Shown here: positions 29,036 to 38,000 of the stretch, one piece after another
Position numbering within the stretch: the stretch's first letter is position 1
How the letters are laid out: each line of letters opens with the position of its first letter
Origin: Tessaracoccus massiliensis
GTDB taxonomy: Bacteria; Actinomycetota; Actinomycetes; Propionibacteriales; Propionibacteriaceae
DNA: 64,000 nt
Assembly: GCF_000826065.2 (NCBI RefSeq)
Contig: NZ_LN623539.1
Location: forward strand, 1 to 64,000
Direction of reading: 5' to 3'
Notes under the pieces: generated by a model
Database searches by the model: none
What the model was told of the DNA's origin: nothing
What the model saw: only the letters and a program-made list of their open reading frames with translations
Position numbers and translations under genes: made by a program

Positions 29036-29985
29036 GATTGAACCAACTGTAGAAGAGATTTCCGGTCCGGCTTGCCACCGCCGGTGCGGGGCAACCGCGC
29101 CACGGTGACCAGCTGCCGCGGCAGCCCTGCCGCCGGCAGCACCTCGCGGAGCCTGTCGCGCCACTCCTGCAGCGTGCCCCCGGGCGCGAACAGCACGACA
29201 CGCGCACCCCACTCCGGATCCTCGACGGCCAGCACCTCGGCCTCCTGCTCGACGGCGAGCACGGCCCGGCGGACCTCCGCGAGATCCACGTTGACGCCCC
29301 CGCTGATCACCACGTCGTCGATCCGCCCGTCGATCACCAGCCGCTCCCCCTCCCAATGCGCCCGGTCGTTGGTGACGATATGGCCAGTGGGCCCGTCGAG
29401 CTGCACGCGGCCGTGCTCCCCCAGCGTCACTTCGACGCCCGGCAGCGGCACGCCGTCCCACACGACGCCGCCGCAGGTCTCGCTCATGCCGTAGGTCTCG
29501 ATCACGCGGATCCCGGCGCCCTCGGCGCGCGTCCGCATTTCGGGGCGCAGTGCGGCCCCGCCCACGAGCACGGCGTCGAAGCGGGCCAGGGTCGCCGTCG
29601 TCGAGGGCGCCTCCAGCGCCCGGTACAACTGCGTGGCGACGATCGAGACGCAGTTGCGCCCAGGGGCGGGTTCGAGATCGGTGAGATCCGAGGATGCGGT
29701 GCGCACCCCGTCGCCCAGATGGCCGCGGACCAGCACCATCAGCCCGGCCACGTACTGGGGCGCGAGCGTGAGGTGCCAGGTGGCGGTGAACCCGAGCCGC
29801 TCGGTGGCGGCTCGCGCGGCGGCGGCGAGCGCGTCGCGGTGCAGCACCACCAGCTTGGCGTCCCCGGTGGAACCGGAGGTGGCGACGACAGCGCAGCCCT
29901 CCGGCGCGGCGCCCTCGCCGGGCGCGAGCCACAGGCCCGGGCCGCCGTCGAGGAGGGTGGCGACCGACCCGATGAGCTCGTGCAT
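29032..29985 (-). CDS. menE: o-Succinylbenzoate-CoA ligase, short form
   Basis: The product is 317 residues, an acyl-CoA synthetase of the ANL superfamily that activates o-succinylbenzoate with CoA. The P-loop is VVATSGSTGDAKLVVL near residue 33, the adenine motif is IETYGMSETCGG near residue 155, the hinge region reads LVIDGRIDDVVISGG near residue 228, and the catalytic lysine lies in RTGGGKPDRKSLL near the C-terminus. It is shorter than the 450-residue E. coli enzyme because the N-terminal lobe is trimmed, which is usual in actinobacteria. It heads the men operon and is divergent from the PLDc_N gene 46 bases away. Confidence 0.92.
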   Translation of the reverse strand: MHELIGSVATLLDGGPGLWLAPGEGAAPEGCAVVATSGSTGDAKLVVLHRDALAAAARAATERLGFTATWHLTLAPQYVAGLMVLVRGHLGDGVRTASSDLTDLEPAPGRNCVSIVATQLYRALEAPSTTATLARFDAVLVGGAALRPEMRTRAEGAGIRVIETYGMSETCGGVVWDGVPLPGVEVTLGEHGRVQLDGPTGHIVTNDRAHWEGERLVIDGRIDDVVISGGVNVDLAEVRRAVLAVEQEAEVLAVEDPEWGARVVLFAPGGTLQEWRDRLREVLPAAGLPRQLVTVARLPRTGGGKPDRKSLLQLVQS

Positions 29986-30031
29986 CCGGCCACCTTATCG
30001 GCGCGCCCGGGGCGCCGGGTAGACTCAGGCC

Positions 30032-30280
30032 ATGCCTAGGGTTCTGCTGATCATCGCCGTGGTGATGCTCACCGTGTACTGCGTGGTCGAGGTGGCTCAG
30101 TCTCGCGGCTACAAGGTGCGCGCCATGCCGCGCTGGCTCTGGGCCTTTGCCGTCATCGTGCTGCCCGTCGTGGGCCCTGTCGCGTGGCTCACCCTGGGCC
30201 GGCCGGTGAAGAACCAGCCGCAGGTGCGCGGCTACCGCGCCCCTGATGACGATGAGGATTTCCTGCGCGGCCTGCGTTGA
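30032..30280 (+). CDS. Small PLDc_N-domain membrane protein
   Basis: The product is 82 residues: an N-terminal membrane helix (LLIIAVVMLTVYCVVEVA), a short loop with MPRWLW, a second helix (VIVLPVVGPVAWLTLG) and an acidic tail. This matches the phospholipase D N-terminal membrane domain found in many small actinobacterial proteins. No enzymatic domain is present. It is divergent from menE. Function is unknown. Confidence 0.8.
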   Translation: MPRVLLIIAVVMLTVYCVVEVAQSRGYKVRAMPRWLWAFAVIVLPVVGPVAWLTLGRPVKNQPQVRGYRAPDDDEDFLRGLR

Positions 30281-30335
30281 GCGTTCACCTGGGATGCGTA
30301 CAATCACCGCCGATCGTCTGAGTTGAGGAGGACCC

Positions 30336-30956
30336 GTGCCGGATGGCGTGAAGGTGGTGGCCCAGTGGCTGCTCGATTGTTCGCGTGAGTTTGCTGCCCG
30401 TACCGATGAGCTCGATGAGCTCGACAAGGAGTTGGGCGACGGCGACCACGGAACGAACATGCGGCGCGGCTTCGCGGCCGCCGAGACCCTCGACCTCAAT
30501 CAGAACACCCGCGCAGCCGATGCGCTGCGCCACGTGGGCATGGCCCTGGTGCAGAACGTGGGCGGCGCCTCCGGGCCACTGTTCGGCACGTTCTTCCTCC
30601 GCGCCGGCGCCGCGTGGGATCCGTCGTTGACCACCGCCGGTATCGCACGGGCGGTCCGCGCGGGCGTCGACGGTGTCATCGCCCGCGGCAAGGCGCAGGC
30701 CGGGGACAAGACGATGGTCGACGCGCTGCTGCCGGCCGCCGAATCGTTGGAGGCATCCCCCGCGGCGGGTGAGGACATGACCTCCGCCCTCGCCAGGGCG
30801 GCTGATGCCGCGGAGGCGGGGCGCGACGCCACCGTCGACATGGTGGCCCGCAGGGGGCGTGCCGCGCTGAAGGCGGACCGTTCCGTGGGCATCATCGACC
30901 CGGGAGCCGTGTCCATGGCGTTGATTCTGCGCACCGCCGTTCGCCACATCGGCTGA
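30336..30956 (+). CDS. dhaL: DhaL-type dihydroxyacetone kinase subunit, without DhaK
   Basis: The product is 206 residues, the ADP/ATP-binding helical barrel of dihydroxyacetone kinase. The metal-nucleotide motif is ELGDGDHGTNMRRGF near residue 32, and GGASGPLFGTFF, GDKTMVDALLPA and GRAALKADRSVGIIDPGA are typical. Length is that of a free DhaL subunit. The DhaK substrate subunit and a DhaM phosphotransfer partner are not adjacent and not in the window, so either they lie elsewhere or this protein works with another partner. The GTG start has TTGAGGAGG nearby. Confidence 0.88.
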   Translation: MPDGVKVVAQWLLDCSREFAARTDELDELDKELGDGDHGTNMRRGFAAAETLDLNQNTRAADALRHVGMALVQNVGGASGPLFGTFFLRAGAAWDPSLTTAGIARAVRAGVDGVIARGKAQAGDKTMVDALLPAAESLEASPAAGEDMTSALARAADAAEAGRDATVDMVARRGRAALKADRSVGIIDPGAVSMALILRTAVRHIG

Positions 30957-30989
30957 CCCGCTCGCACCTCACCCGCTGAGGGGAATAGG

Positions 30990-31817
30990 GTGGGTGACAT
31001 GAGCTACGAGGCACCTCACAAGGCAGTCATTCTGGCCCGCGGGCTGGGTACCCGCATGCGCAAGGAAGCTGAGGGCGTGGACCTCAGCGAAGAACAGTCC
31101 AAGGCCGCAGACGCCGGCGTCAAGGCGATGATCTCCGTCGGCCGGCCGTTCCTGGATCACGTGATGACGGCGCTGGCTGATGCCGGCTTCACCGACGTGT
31201 GTCTGGTCATCGGCCCCGAGCACGACATGATCCGCGACTACTACGACAACATCGACAAGCAGCGCGTCACCGTCTCCTACGCCATCCAGGAGGAGCCCCT
31301 CGGCACCGCCAACGCCGTCCTGGCCGCGGAGGAGTTCGCCGGCGACGAGCGCATCCTGGTGATCAACTCGGACAACTACTACCCCGCCGAGGCTCTTGAA
31401 CTGCTCAAGGACGTCCCCGGCTCCGCGCTGGTGGGCTTCACCCGCGACGGCATGCTGAACAAGTCGAACATCGCCCCGGAGCGGATCGCCGCCTTCGCGC
31501 TGGCCACGGCAGACGAGGAGGGCAACCTCAAGGAACTCGTCGAGAAGCCGGACCAGGAGACCATCGACCGCCTCGGCGACGACGCGGTCATCTCCATGAA
31601 CTGCTGGCTGTGCACGCCCGCGATCTTCGACGCCGCCAAGGCCATCCCGAAGTCCGCCCGCGGCGAGTACGAGATCACCGACGCGGTGCGCTACGCCATC
31701 GACCACGGCGACCCGTACGCGGTGGTCAAGGCCGACGTCGGCGTGCTGGACCTCAGCAACCGCAAGGACATCGAGTCCGTCGTCGCAGCCCTGGGTGACA
31801 GCGAGGCCCGCCTGTGA
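30990..31817 (+). CDS. Sugar-phosphate nucleotidyltransferase
   Basis: The product is 275 residues with an NTP_transferase (Rossmann-like) fold. The nucleotide loop is AVILARGLGTRMRKE near residue 13, a variant of LAxGxGTR, followed by KAMISVGRPFLDHVM, EEPLGTANAVLAA, VINSDNYYP with the metal aspartate, and LVEKPDQET. It should join a sugar 1-phosphate to a nucleoside triphosphate. The stop overlaps the start of a GHMP kinase (GTGA), so the two probably form a kinase-plus-pyrophosphorylase salvage pair. The sugar is not identifiable. GTG at 30990 is preferred because GAGGGG sits six bases upstream. Confidence 0.85.
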   Translation: MGDMSYEAPHKAVILARGLGTRMRKEAEGVDLSEEQSKAADAGVKAMISVGRPFLDHVMTALADAGFTDVCLVIGPEHDMIRDYYDNIDKQRVTVSYAIQEEPLGTANAVLAAEEFAGDERILVINSDNYYPAEALELLKDVPGSALVGFTRDGMLNKSNIAPERIAAFALATADEEGNLKELVEKPDQETIDRLGDDAVISMNCWLCTPAIFDAAKAIPKSARGEYEITDAVRYAIDHGDPYAVVKADVGVLDLSNRKDIESVVAALGDSEARL

Positions 31818-33001
31818 GGTGGTTCGTCCCCGGCCGCCTCGAGGTGCTCGGCAAACACACCGATTACGCCGGCGGCCGGTCACTGCTGGCTGCCGTGGAC
31901 CGCGGCATCACCATCACCTTGGAGGACGCCGACGAGGGCATCTACGCCTCCACGACGGCGGTGGAGGGTGAACTGCATCTCACCCCGGGCACCCCGTCGG
32001 GCCTCCCGAAGGGCCACTGGGGCAACTACGTGCAGGCTACCATCGACAGGCTGCACCTCAACTTCGGTGAGCTGAAGCCCGCCCGCCTGATCATCGACTC
32101 CAACCTGCCGCTGGCCTCGGGCATGAGTTCGTCGTCGGCGCTGGTGGTGGCGGTGGCGCTGTCGATCATCGACCACAACGACATCCGCGAGCGCGAAGAG
32201 TGGAAGGCCAACGTCCACGACGACATCGACCTGGCCGGCTACATGGCCACGATGGAGAACGGTCTCACGTTCGGCACGCTTGAGGGCCTGCGCGGCGTGG
32301 GCACGTTCGGCGGCTCGGAGGATCACACGGCGATGCTGTGCTGCCACGAGGGCAAGCTGACCGAGTTCACGTTCTGCCCCATCGAGGAGGGCGAGTCCGT
32401 CGACCTGCCCGCCGAGTGGTCGTTCGTGGTGGCCGTCTCCGGCGTGCTGGCGGAGAAGACCGGCGCGGCGCTCGAGTCGTACAACAACGCCTCGCTGCGG
32501 GCCCGCGAACTCGCGGAGCGCTGGAACGACGCCACCGGCCGTGAGGACGCCGTCCTGGCAGATGCGCTGGCCTCGGATGCCGATGCGTTGGAGGGGCTCC
32601 GCTCGATCGCAGCCTCCGATGAGGCGCTCACCAAGCGCCTGACGGCGTTCGTCACCGAATCCGAGGTCGCCATTCCGCAGGCCGTCAAGGGGCTCAAGGC
32701 GGGCGACTTCGAGGCCTTCGGTAAGGCGGCGGACCTGTCGCAGCGCAACGCCGACGAGCAGTTGGGCAACCAGATCCCGGAGACCAACCGCCTCCAGGCC
32801 CTGGCCCGCGAGCTCGGCGCCACCGCCTCGGCCGGTTTCGGCGCAGGCTTCGGCGGCTCCGTCTGGGCGCTGGTCAGGACCAGCGAGGCTGAGGCGTTCG
32901 CCGAGAAGTGGCTCAGCGCCTACGTGGGCGAGTTCCCCGACGTCGCCGAGACAGCCTCGACGATCGTCACCCGCCCCGGCGGCCCCGCCCGCCGCCTCTG
33001 A
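31814..33001 (+). CDS. GHMP kinase of the galactokinase type
   Basis: The product is 395 residues. Motif 1 is PGRLEVLGKHTDYAGG near residue 5, where galactokinase has GEHTDY, so the glutamate is a lysine here. Motif 2 is LPLASGMSSSSALVVA near residue 97, the ATP phosphate loop. Motif 3 is GAGFGGSVWAL near residue 340. A GGSEDHTAML segment near residue 172 carries the likely catalytic aspartate. The family phosphorylates sugars at C1 or related small molecules. Translational coupling with the nucleotidyltransferase suggests that the product is a sugar 1-phosphate. It may not be galactose, because no galT or galE is nearby. Confidence 0.85.
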   Translation: MRWFVPGRLEVLGKHTDYAGGRSLLAAVDRGITITLEDADEGIYASTTAVEGELHLTPGTPSGLPKGHWGNYVQATIDRLHLNFGELKPARLIIDSNLPLASGMSSSSALVVAVALSIIDHNDIREREEWKANVHDDIDLAGYMATMENGLTFGTLEGLRGVGTFGGSEDHTAMLCCHEGKLTEFTFCPIEEGESVDLPAEWSFVVAVSGVLAEKTGAALESYNNASLRARELAERWNDATGREDAVLADALASDADALEGLRSIAASDEALTKRLTAFVTESEVAIPQAVKGLKAGDFEAFGKAADLSQRNADEQLGNQIPETNRLQALARELGATASAGFGAGFGGSVWALVRTSEAEAFAEKWLSAYVGEFPDVAETASTIVTRPGGPARRL

Positions 33002-33004
33002 CCG

Positions 33005-33058
33005 CGCTGGTTGAGCCGGTCGCCCCCGAGGAACGAGGGGCGCGACCGTGTCGAAACC
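33005..33058 (+). repeat. Intergenic palindromic repeat, copy 2
   Basis: It starts CGCTGGTTGAGCC three bases after the kinase stop codon and ends GTGTCGAAACC. The middle is a strong hairpin, GGTCGC(C)CCC with GGGGCGCGACC around the loop GAGGAACGA. Between two convergent genes, it could double as a transcription terminator. Confidence 0.85.
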
Positions 33059-33101
33059 CCCGCAGCCGATCTGGCACCTCAACCCCACTCTGAGGGACCG
33101 C

Positions 33102-34016
33102 TCAGATGAGGTTCTCGTCCTCGTAGCTGCGGGGGTCCTCGATGGGCTCGAGGTGTCCCAGCACGAGGAGGTCCGGGAACTCCTCCCTGATCTCTTCGAC
33201 CAGGTCCTCCAACGCGTCGTGGCCCTCCTGCACGGACCAGGCGCCGGGCACCAGCAGGTGGAAGTCCATGAAGGCCCGGGCGCCGGAGACGCGGGTGCGG
33301 AACGCATGGAACGCCATCTCGTCGCCCGCCGTCGCCGCCGCCAGAATCTCCCGCAGCCGGTCGTTGGTCTCCTTCGGCAGCGACTCGTCCATCAGCCCTG
33401 AGGTCGACTCCATCACCAGCCGCCAGCCGGTCCACAGAATGTTGAGGCCCACGCCGATGGCGATGACCGGGTCCAGCCAGTTCCAGCCGGTCAACGCCAC
33501 GAGGACGACGCCGACGATGACGCCCGCCGTCGTGATGAGGTCGGTGTAGAGGTGCTTGGCGTCGGCGCGCAGTGTGATGGAGTTGTGCTGCTTTCCCGCG
33601 CGCATCAGCACGAATGCCACGGCACCGTTGACCGCGGCGGCCACGGCGGAGATGGCCAGGCCCAGGCCCACCTGCTCGATGGGTTGCGGGTCGAGCAGGC
33701 GGCGGATCGCGAAGACGAGGATGGCCGCGGCCGCGACGAAGATCATGATCCCCTCCACCGCGGAGGAGAAGTACTCGGCCTTGGAGTGGCCGAAGTGGTG
33801 GTTCTTGTCCGCCGGGCGCGCGGCGACCCTCAGTACGTACAACGCCACGCCGGCGGCCACGAGGTTGACCACCGATTCCGCCGCGTCGGACAGCAGACCC
33901 ACCGAGCCGGTGACCCACCACGCACCCGCCTTGAGGGCGATGGTGACGAGCGCGGCGGCGATCGACAGCCACGCGAACTTCGTCAGGTCAACACGCTGAG
34001 CAGGGGCGGAGGTCAC
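33102..34016 (-). CDS. Cation diffusion facilitator (FieF/YiiP-like)
   Basis: The product is 304 residues, a six-helix metal/proton antiporter with a cytoplasmic C-terminal domain. Helix 2 carries LLSDAAESVVN and helix 5 DAKHLYTDLITT (HxxxD), the transport metal site. The C-terminal region has histidines in AFHAFRTRVSG, DFHLLVPG and LGHLEPIEDP, fitting a regulatory metal-binding dimer domain. It likely exports zinc or iron/manganese. It is one of two CDF genes in the window and is not closely similar to the one at 41190. Confidence 0.9.
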   Translation of the reverse strand: MTSAPAQRVDLTKFAWLSIAAALVTIALKAGAWWVTGSVGLLSDAAESVVNLVAAGVALYVLRVAARPADKNHHFGHSKAEYFSSAVEGIMIFVAAAAILVFAIRRLLDPQPIEQVGLGLAISAVAAAVNGAVAFVLMRAGKQHNSITLRADAKHLYTDLITTAGVIVGVVLVALTGWNWLDPVIAIGVGLNILWTGWRLVMESTSGLMDESLPKETNDRLREILAAATAGDEMAFHAFRTRVSGARAFMDFHLLVPGAWSVQEGHDALEDLVEEIREEFPDLLVLGHLEPIEDPRSYEDENLI

Positions 34017-34063
34017 TGGTCAATCGTGGCCCCACGAGGCGGGCGGCGCAACCAGTGGCAGGC

Positions 34064-35005
34064 TCAGCGAAGCACGTTGCGTAGCTGATCTCCGGCTGCG
34101 AGCGCCTTCAACTGCCCGCCCAGGAACTCGGTGGCGCCCTGCGGCCGGTCGCTGGCCACGTGCGGGGTGATCAGCACATTCGGCTCGCCCCACAGCGGCG
34201 ACGACTCCGGCAGCGGCTCGGTGGCGGTCACGTCCAGCGCCGCCGCGGCCAGGTGCCCCGAGCGCAGCGACTCCAACAGCGCCTCCTCGTCGACGGTGGT
34301 GCCGCGGCCGACATTGACCAGCAGGGCGCCATCCTTGAGTTGCGCCAGCCGCTCAGCGTTGAGCGACTTCGCCGTCGCGTCCCCGCTGGGCAGGATCATG
34401 ATCAGCAGATCTGTCTCGGCCAGCACCTCGGGCAGTTGCTCGTCGGTGACCACCGGGTAGCCGTGCCGCTCCCCGGCGCTGCGGGCGACCCCGGTGACCG
34501 CCGCCCCCAAGGACGACAGCAGCGGCGCCAGCGTCGAGCCGATGGAGCCGAAGCCCCAGATGGTGACCTTCGCGCCCCTGAGCGTGACGATGCGCCCGTC
34601 GTCGCCCCGTTCCGAGACGGCGCCGCCCAGGTGGTGGTCCCACGTCCGTTCCTGTTGGTTGGCCAGCGCCAACGGGAGGAACCGCACCAGCGCGAGGCTC
34701 AGCGCCAACGCGTGCTCGGCCACAGTGACGTCGTGCAGGCCGACGCCGCTGGCGATGGTCACGCCGTCTGCGAAACCGGCGGCGACGACGTTGTCCGGCC
34801 CGGCGGCCAGCCCCTGCACCAACTTCAGCCGGCCCATCCGACGCGCCGCGTCCTCGAATACCGCCGTGGGCTGCTGCCACGCGACCAGCACCTCGGCGTC
34901 GAGGTGTTCCTCGGGCACCGGCTGGTCGTGGGGGACGACGACGACGTCCACGCCGTCGAAGCTGGGCTCGCTACCTGGATACGTGCTGGGGATGACAACC
35001 TTCAT
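34064..35005 (-). CDS. D-isomer specific 2-hydroxyacid dehydrogenase
   Basis: The product is 313 residues with an NAD-binding Rossmann core: VTIWGFGSIGSTLAPLL near residue 146, LLVNVGRGTTVDEEALL with the catalytic arginine near residue 230, AALDVTATEPLPESSPLW near residue 257, and NVLITPHVAS with the catalytic histidine near residue 280. The usual substrate is a D-2-hydroxyacid or glyoxylate. The specific one is not known. ATG at 35005 is chosen because the frame upstream overlaps the start of glyQS. It is divergent from glyQS with about 50 bases between. Confidence 0.87.
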   Translation of the reverse strand: MKVVIPSTYPGSEPSFDGVDVVVVPHDQPVPEEHLDAEVLVAWQQPTAVFEDAARRMGRLKLVQGLAAGPDNVVAAGFADGVTIASGVGLHDVTVAEHALALSLALVRFLPLALANQQERTWDHHLGGAVSERGDDGRIVTLRGAKVTIWGFGSIGSTLAPLLSSLGAAVTGVARSAGERHGYPVVTDEQLPEVLAETDLLIMILPSGDATAKSLNAERLAQLKDGALLVNVGRGTTVDEEALLESLRSGHLAAAALDVTATEPLPESSPLWGEPNVLITPHVASDRPQGATEFLGGQLKALAAGDQLRNVLR

Positions 35006-35057
35006 GGCATCCAGACTAGGCCGTGTCTCCCTATCCAGCGGGAGCGGATAACATGAC

Positions 35058-38000
35058 GTGGTGCTGACCATGCAAGATGCCCTCCGCCGCCTGTCCGACT
35101 ACTGGACCTCGAAGGGTTGCCTCACGTGGCAACCGTTCAACACCGAGGTCGGTGCCGGCACGATGAACCCGGCCACCGTGCTGCGCGTGCTCGGGCCCGA
35201 GCCGTGGGACGTGGCCTATGTGGAGCCGTCGGTGCGCCCGGACGATTCGCGCTACGGCGAGAACCCCAACCGTCTGCAGATGCACACCCAGTTCCAGGTG
35301 ATCCTGAAGCCGGAGCCCGGAGACCCGCAGGAGCTGTACCTCGGCTCCCTTGAGGCCCTCGGCATCGACCTCTCCGCCCACGACGTGCGATTCGTCGAGG
35401 ACAACTGGCAGCAGCCGGCCATCGGTGCCTGGGGCCTCGGCTGGGAGGTGTGGCTCGACGGCATGGAGATCACGCAGTTCACCTACTTCCAGCAGGTGGG
35501 CGGCCAGAACCTCGACCCCATCCCCGTGGAGCTCACCTACGGCGTGGAGCGCATCCTGATGGCGCAGCAGGGCGTGACGCACTTCAAGGACATCGTCTAC
35601 TCCATCGCCGCTGACGGCAGGCCCGTCACGTACGGCGAGGCCTTCGGCCAGCAGGAGTACGAGATGAGCCGCTACTACCTTGACGACGCCGATGTCGACG
35701 CCAACCGTCGCCTGTACGAGACCTACGTCTCGGAGGCCACCCGCATGGTGGAGGCCCGCCTCCCCGTGCCCGCGCACGGCTACATCCTCAAGTCCAGCCA
35801 CGCGTTCAACGTGATGGACGCCCGCGGCGCGATCTCCACCACGGAGCGCGCCAAGGCGTTCGCGACCATGCGCCGCCTGATGCGCGACACCGCCGCCCTG
35901 TGGATCGAGCGCCGCGAGGAACTCGGCTTCCCCCTCATGCGCGAAGACTCGCCGGCTGAAGATGGGACGCTGGTTGAGCCGCGCCCAGCGACGGAGTCGC
36001 CGGCGCGTGTCGAAACCCCTGAAGCCTCCCGACCGAGTCCACTCTCCGACGAGCCGCAGACGCTCGCCTTCGAGATCGGCGTCGAGGAACTGCCCCCGCA
36101 CGTCGTGCCGCAGACCGTCGTCGCGGTGCGCATGGCGCTGACGGAGAAGCTGGCCGCCAGCCGCCTCACCCACGGCGAGATCACCGTTGACGGCACGCCC
36201 CGCCGCATCGTCGCGGTGGTCGACGGCGTCGCCGCCCGCGAGCCCGACGCCGAGCAACTGCGCAAGGGCCCCAAGTGGTCCGCCGCCTTCGACGCCGACG
36301 GCAACCCCACCAAGGCGCTCGAGGGCTTCATGCGCGGCCAGAAGGCCGACGCCAGCCAGATCGTGCGCGCCGAGATCGGCGGCAACGAGCACGCCGCCGT
36401 CCGCGTCAATGTCGCCGGCCGCGACGTGCTCACCGTCGCCGGCGAGGCCATCGCCTCGATCGTCGTCGGGCTGCGCGCCGAGAAGAACATGCGCTGGAAC
36501 GACGCAGACCTGTCGTTCTCGCGCGCCATCCGCTGGCTGGTGGCGCTGTGGGGCACCGAAGTGGTGCCGGTGACCGTCTCCGGCCTCACCGCGGGCCGCA
36601 CCACCTACCTGCAGCGCCCCGTCAAGGGCGAGGAGGACGGCAAGCGTTCAGACGGCGCCCTCGTCGGCCACGTCGAGGTTGCCTCCGCCGGTGAACTGCT
36701 GACCACCATCGAGGCCGGGCACGTCCAGCTCAGCACCGAGGCCCGCCGCGCCTCCGTCGTCGAGCAGGCGAACACCCTCGCCCGCGGCGTGGACGGCTCC
36801 ATCGACGTGGAGGCCGAGGCCGCCGTCATCGACGAGATCACCAACCTCGTGGAGGACCCCCACGGCGTGCTGGGCAACTTCGACGCCCGCTACCTGGAAC
36901 TCCCCGAGCAGATCCTAACCGCCGTCATGCGCAAGCACCAGCGCTACCTGCCCGTCTACCGCGACGGGAAGCTCGCCCCGCACTTCGTCACGATGGCCAA
37001 CGGCCTGTGCGACGACGACGTGGTGCGCGCCGGCAACGAATCGGTCATCCGCGCCCGCTACGAGGATGCGCTGTTCTTCTGGAACGCAGATCTCGAGGCC
37101 GAGGGCGGGGTGGAGGCCTTCGTTCCGGGCCTCGACAAGCTGACGTTCGAGGATCGCCTCGGCTCGGTGGGCATGCGTGCGCGCCGCATCGCGGACGTGG
37201 CCGGCAAGCTGGCAGCCCGCCTCGGCATCGACGGCGCGGATCGCGAGACGCTCGCCCGCGCAGGGCAGCTCGCCAAGTTCGACCTGGCCACCCAGATGGT
37301 GGTCGAGATGAGCTCCCTGGCCGGCTTCATCGCCCGTGAGTACGCCGTACGCAAGGGCGAGAGCCAGTCCGTGGCGGATGCGTTGTTCGAGATGGAGCAG
37401 CCGCACACCTCCGCCGATGCGGTGCCCGCCTCCGTGCCGGGCGCGCTGCTGGCGCTGGGCGACCGCTTCGATCTGCTGGCCGCCATGTTCGCGCTGGGCG
37501 CCAAGCCCACCGGCTCGTCGGACCCGTTCGGCCTGCGCCGCGCGGCGCTGGGCGTGGTGCGCATCCTGCGCGAGTCCGCCGGCACCCCGCTGGAGCGCCT
37601 GACCGTGCGCGCCGGGCTCGAGGACGCCGTCGCGCGTCTGGCTGAGCAGGGCGTCGACGTGGCCGAGGACGCCGTCGATTCCGCGCTGGAGTTCACCATC
37701 GGTCGCTTCGCACAGTTGCTGCGCGACGAGGGCACGCCGGCCGCCCTGGTCCAGGCGATCCTGCCTGCCGCCGACGCCCCCGGCCGCGCCGCGCGCCTCC
37801 TCTCGGAGCTCAGCGCGGCCTCGGACAGCCAGGAACTCCGTGATCTGGTGGCCACCAACGTGCGCATCGCCCGCATCCTCCCCGAGGGGGTCGAGGCGTG
37901 CTACGACGCGTCGAAGGTGAGCGAGCCCGCCGAGGTCGCGTTGAGGGAGGCTCTGGAGGCTGTGCCCGCGGACACGCCCGCGCAGCCCGTCGGCGAGGTG

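Noticed and set aside
31814-33001. Galactokinase of the Leloir pathway (galK)
   Set aside because: Motif 1 is changed (GKHTDY), galT and galE are absent, and it is coupled to a nucleotidyltransferase, so galK is not assigned.
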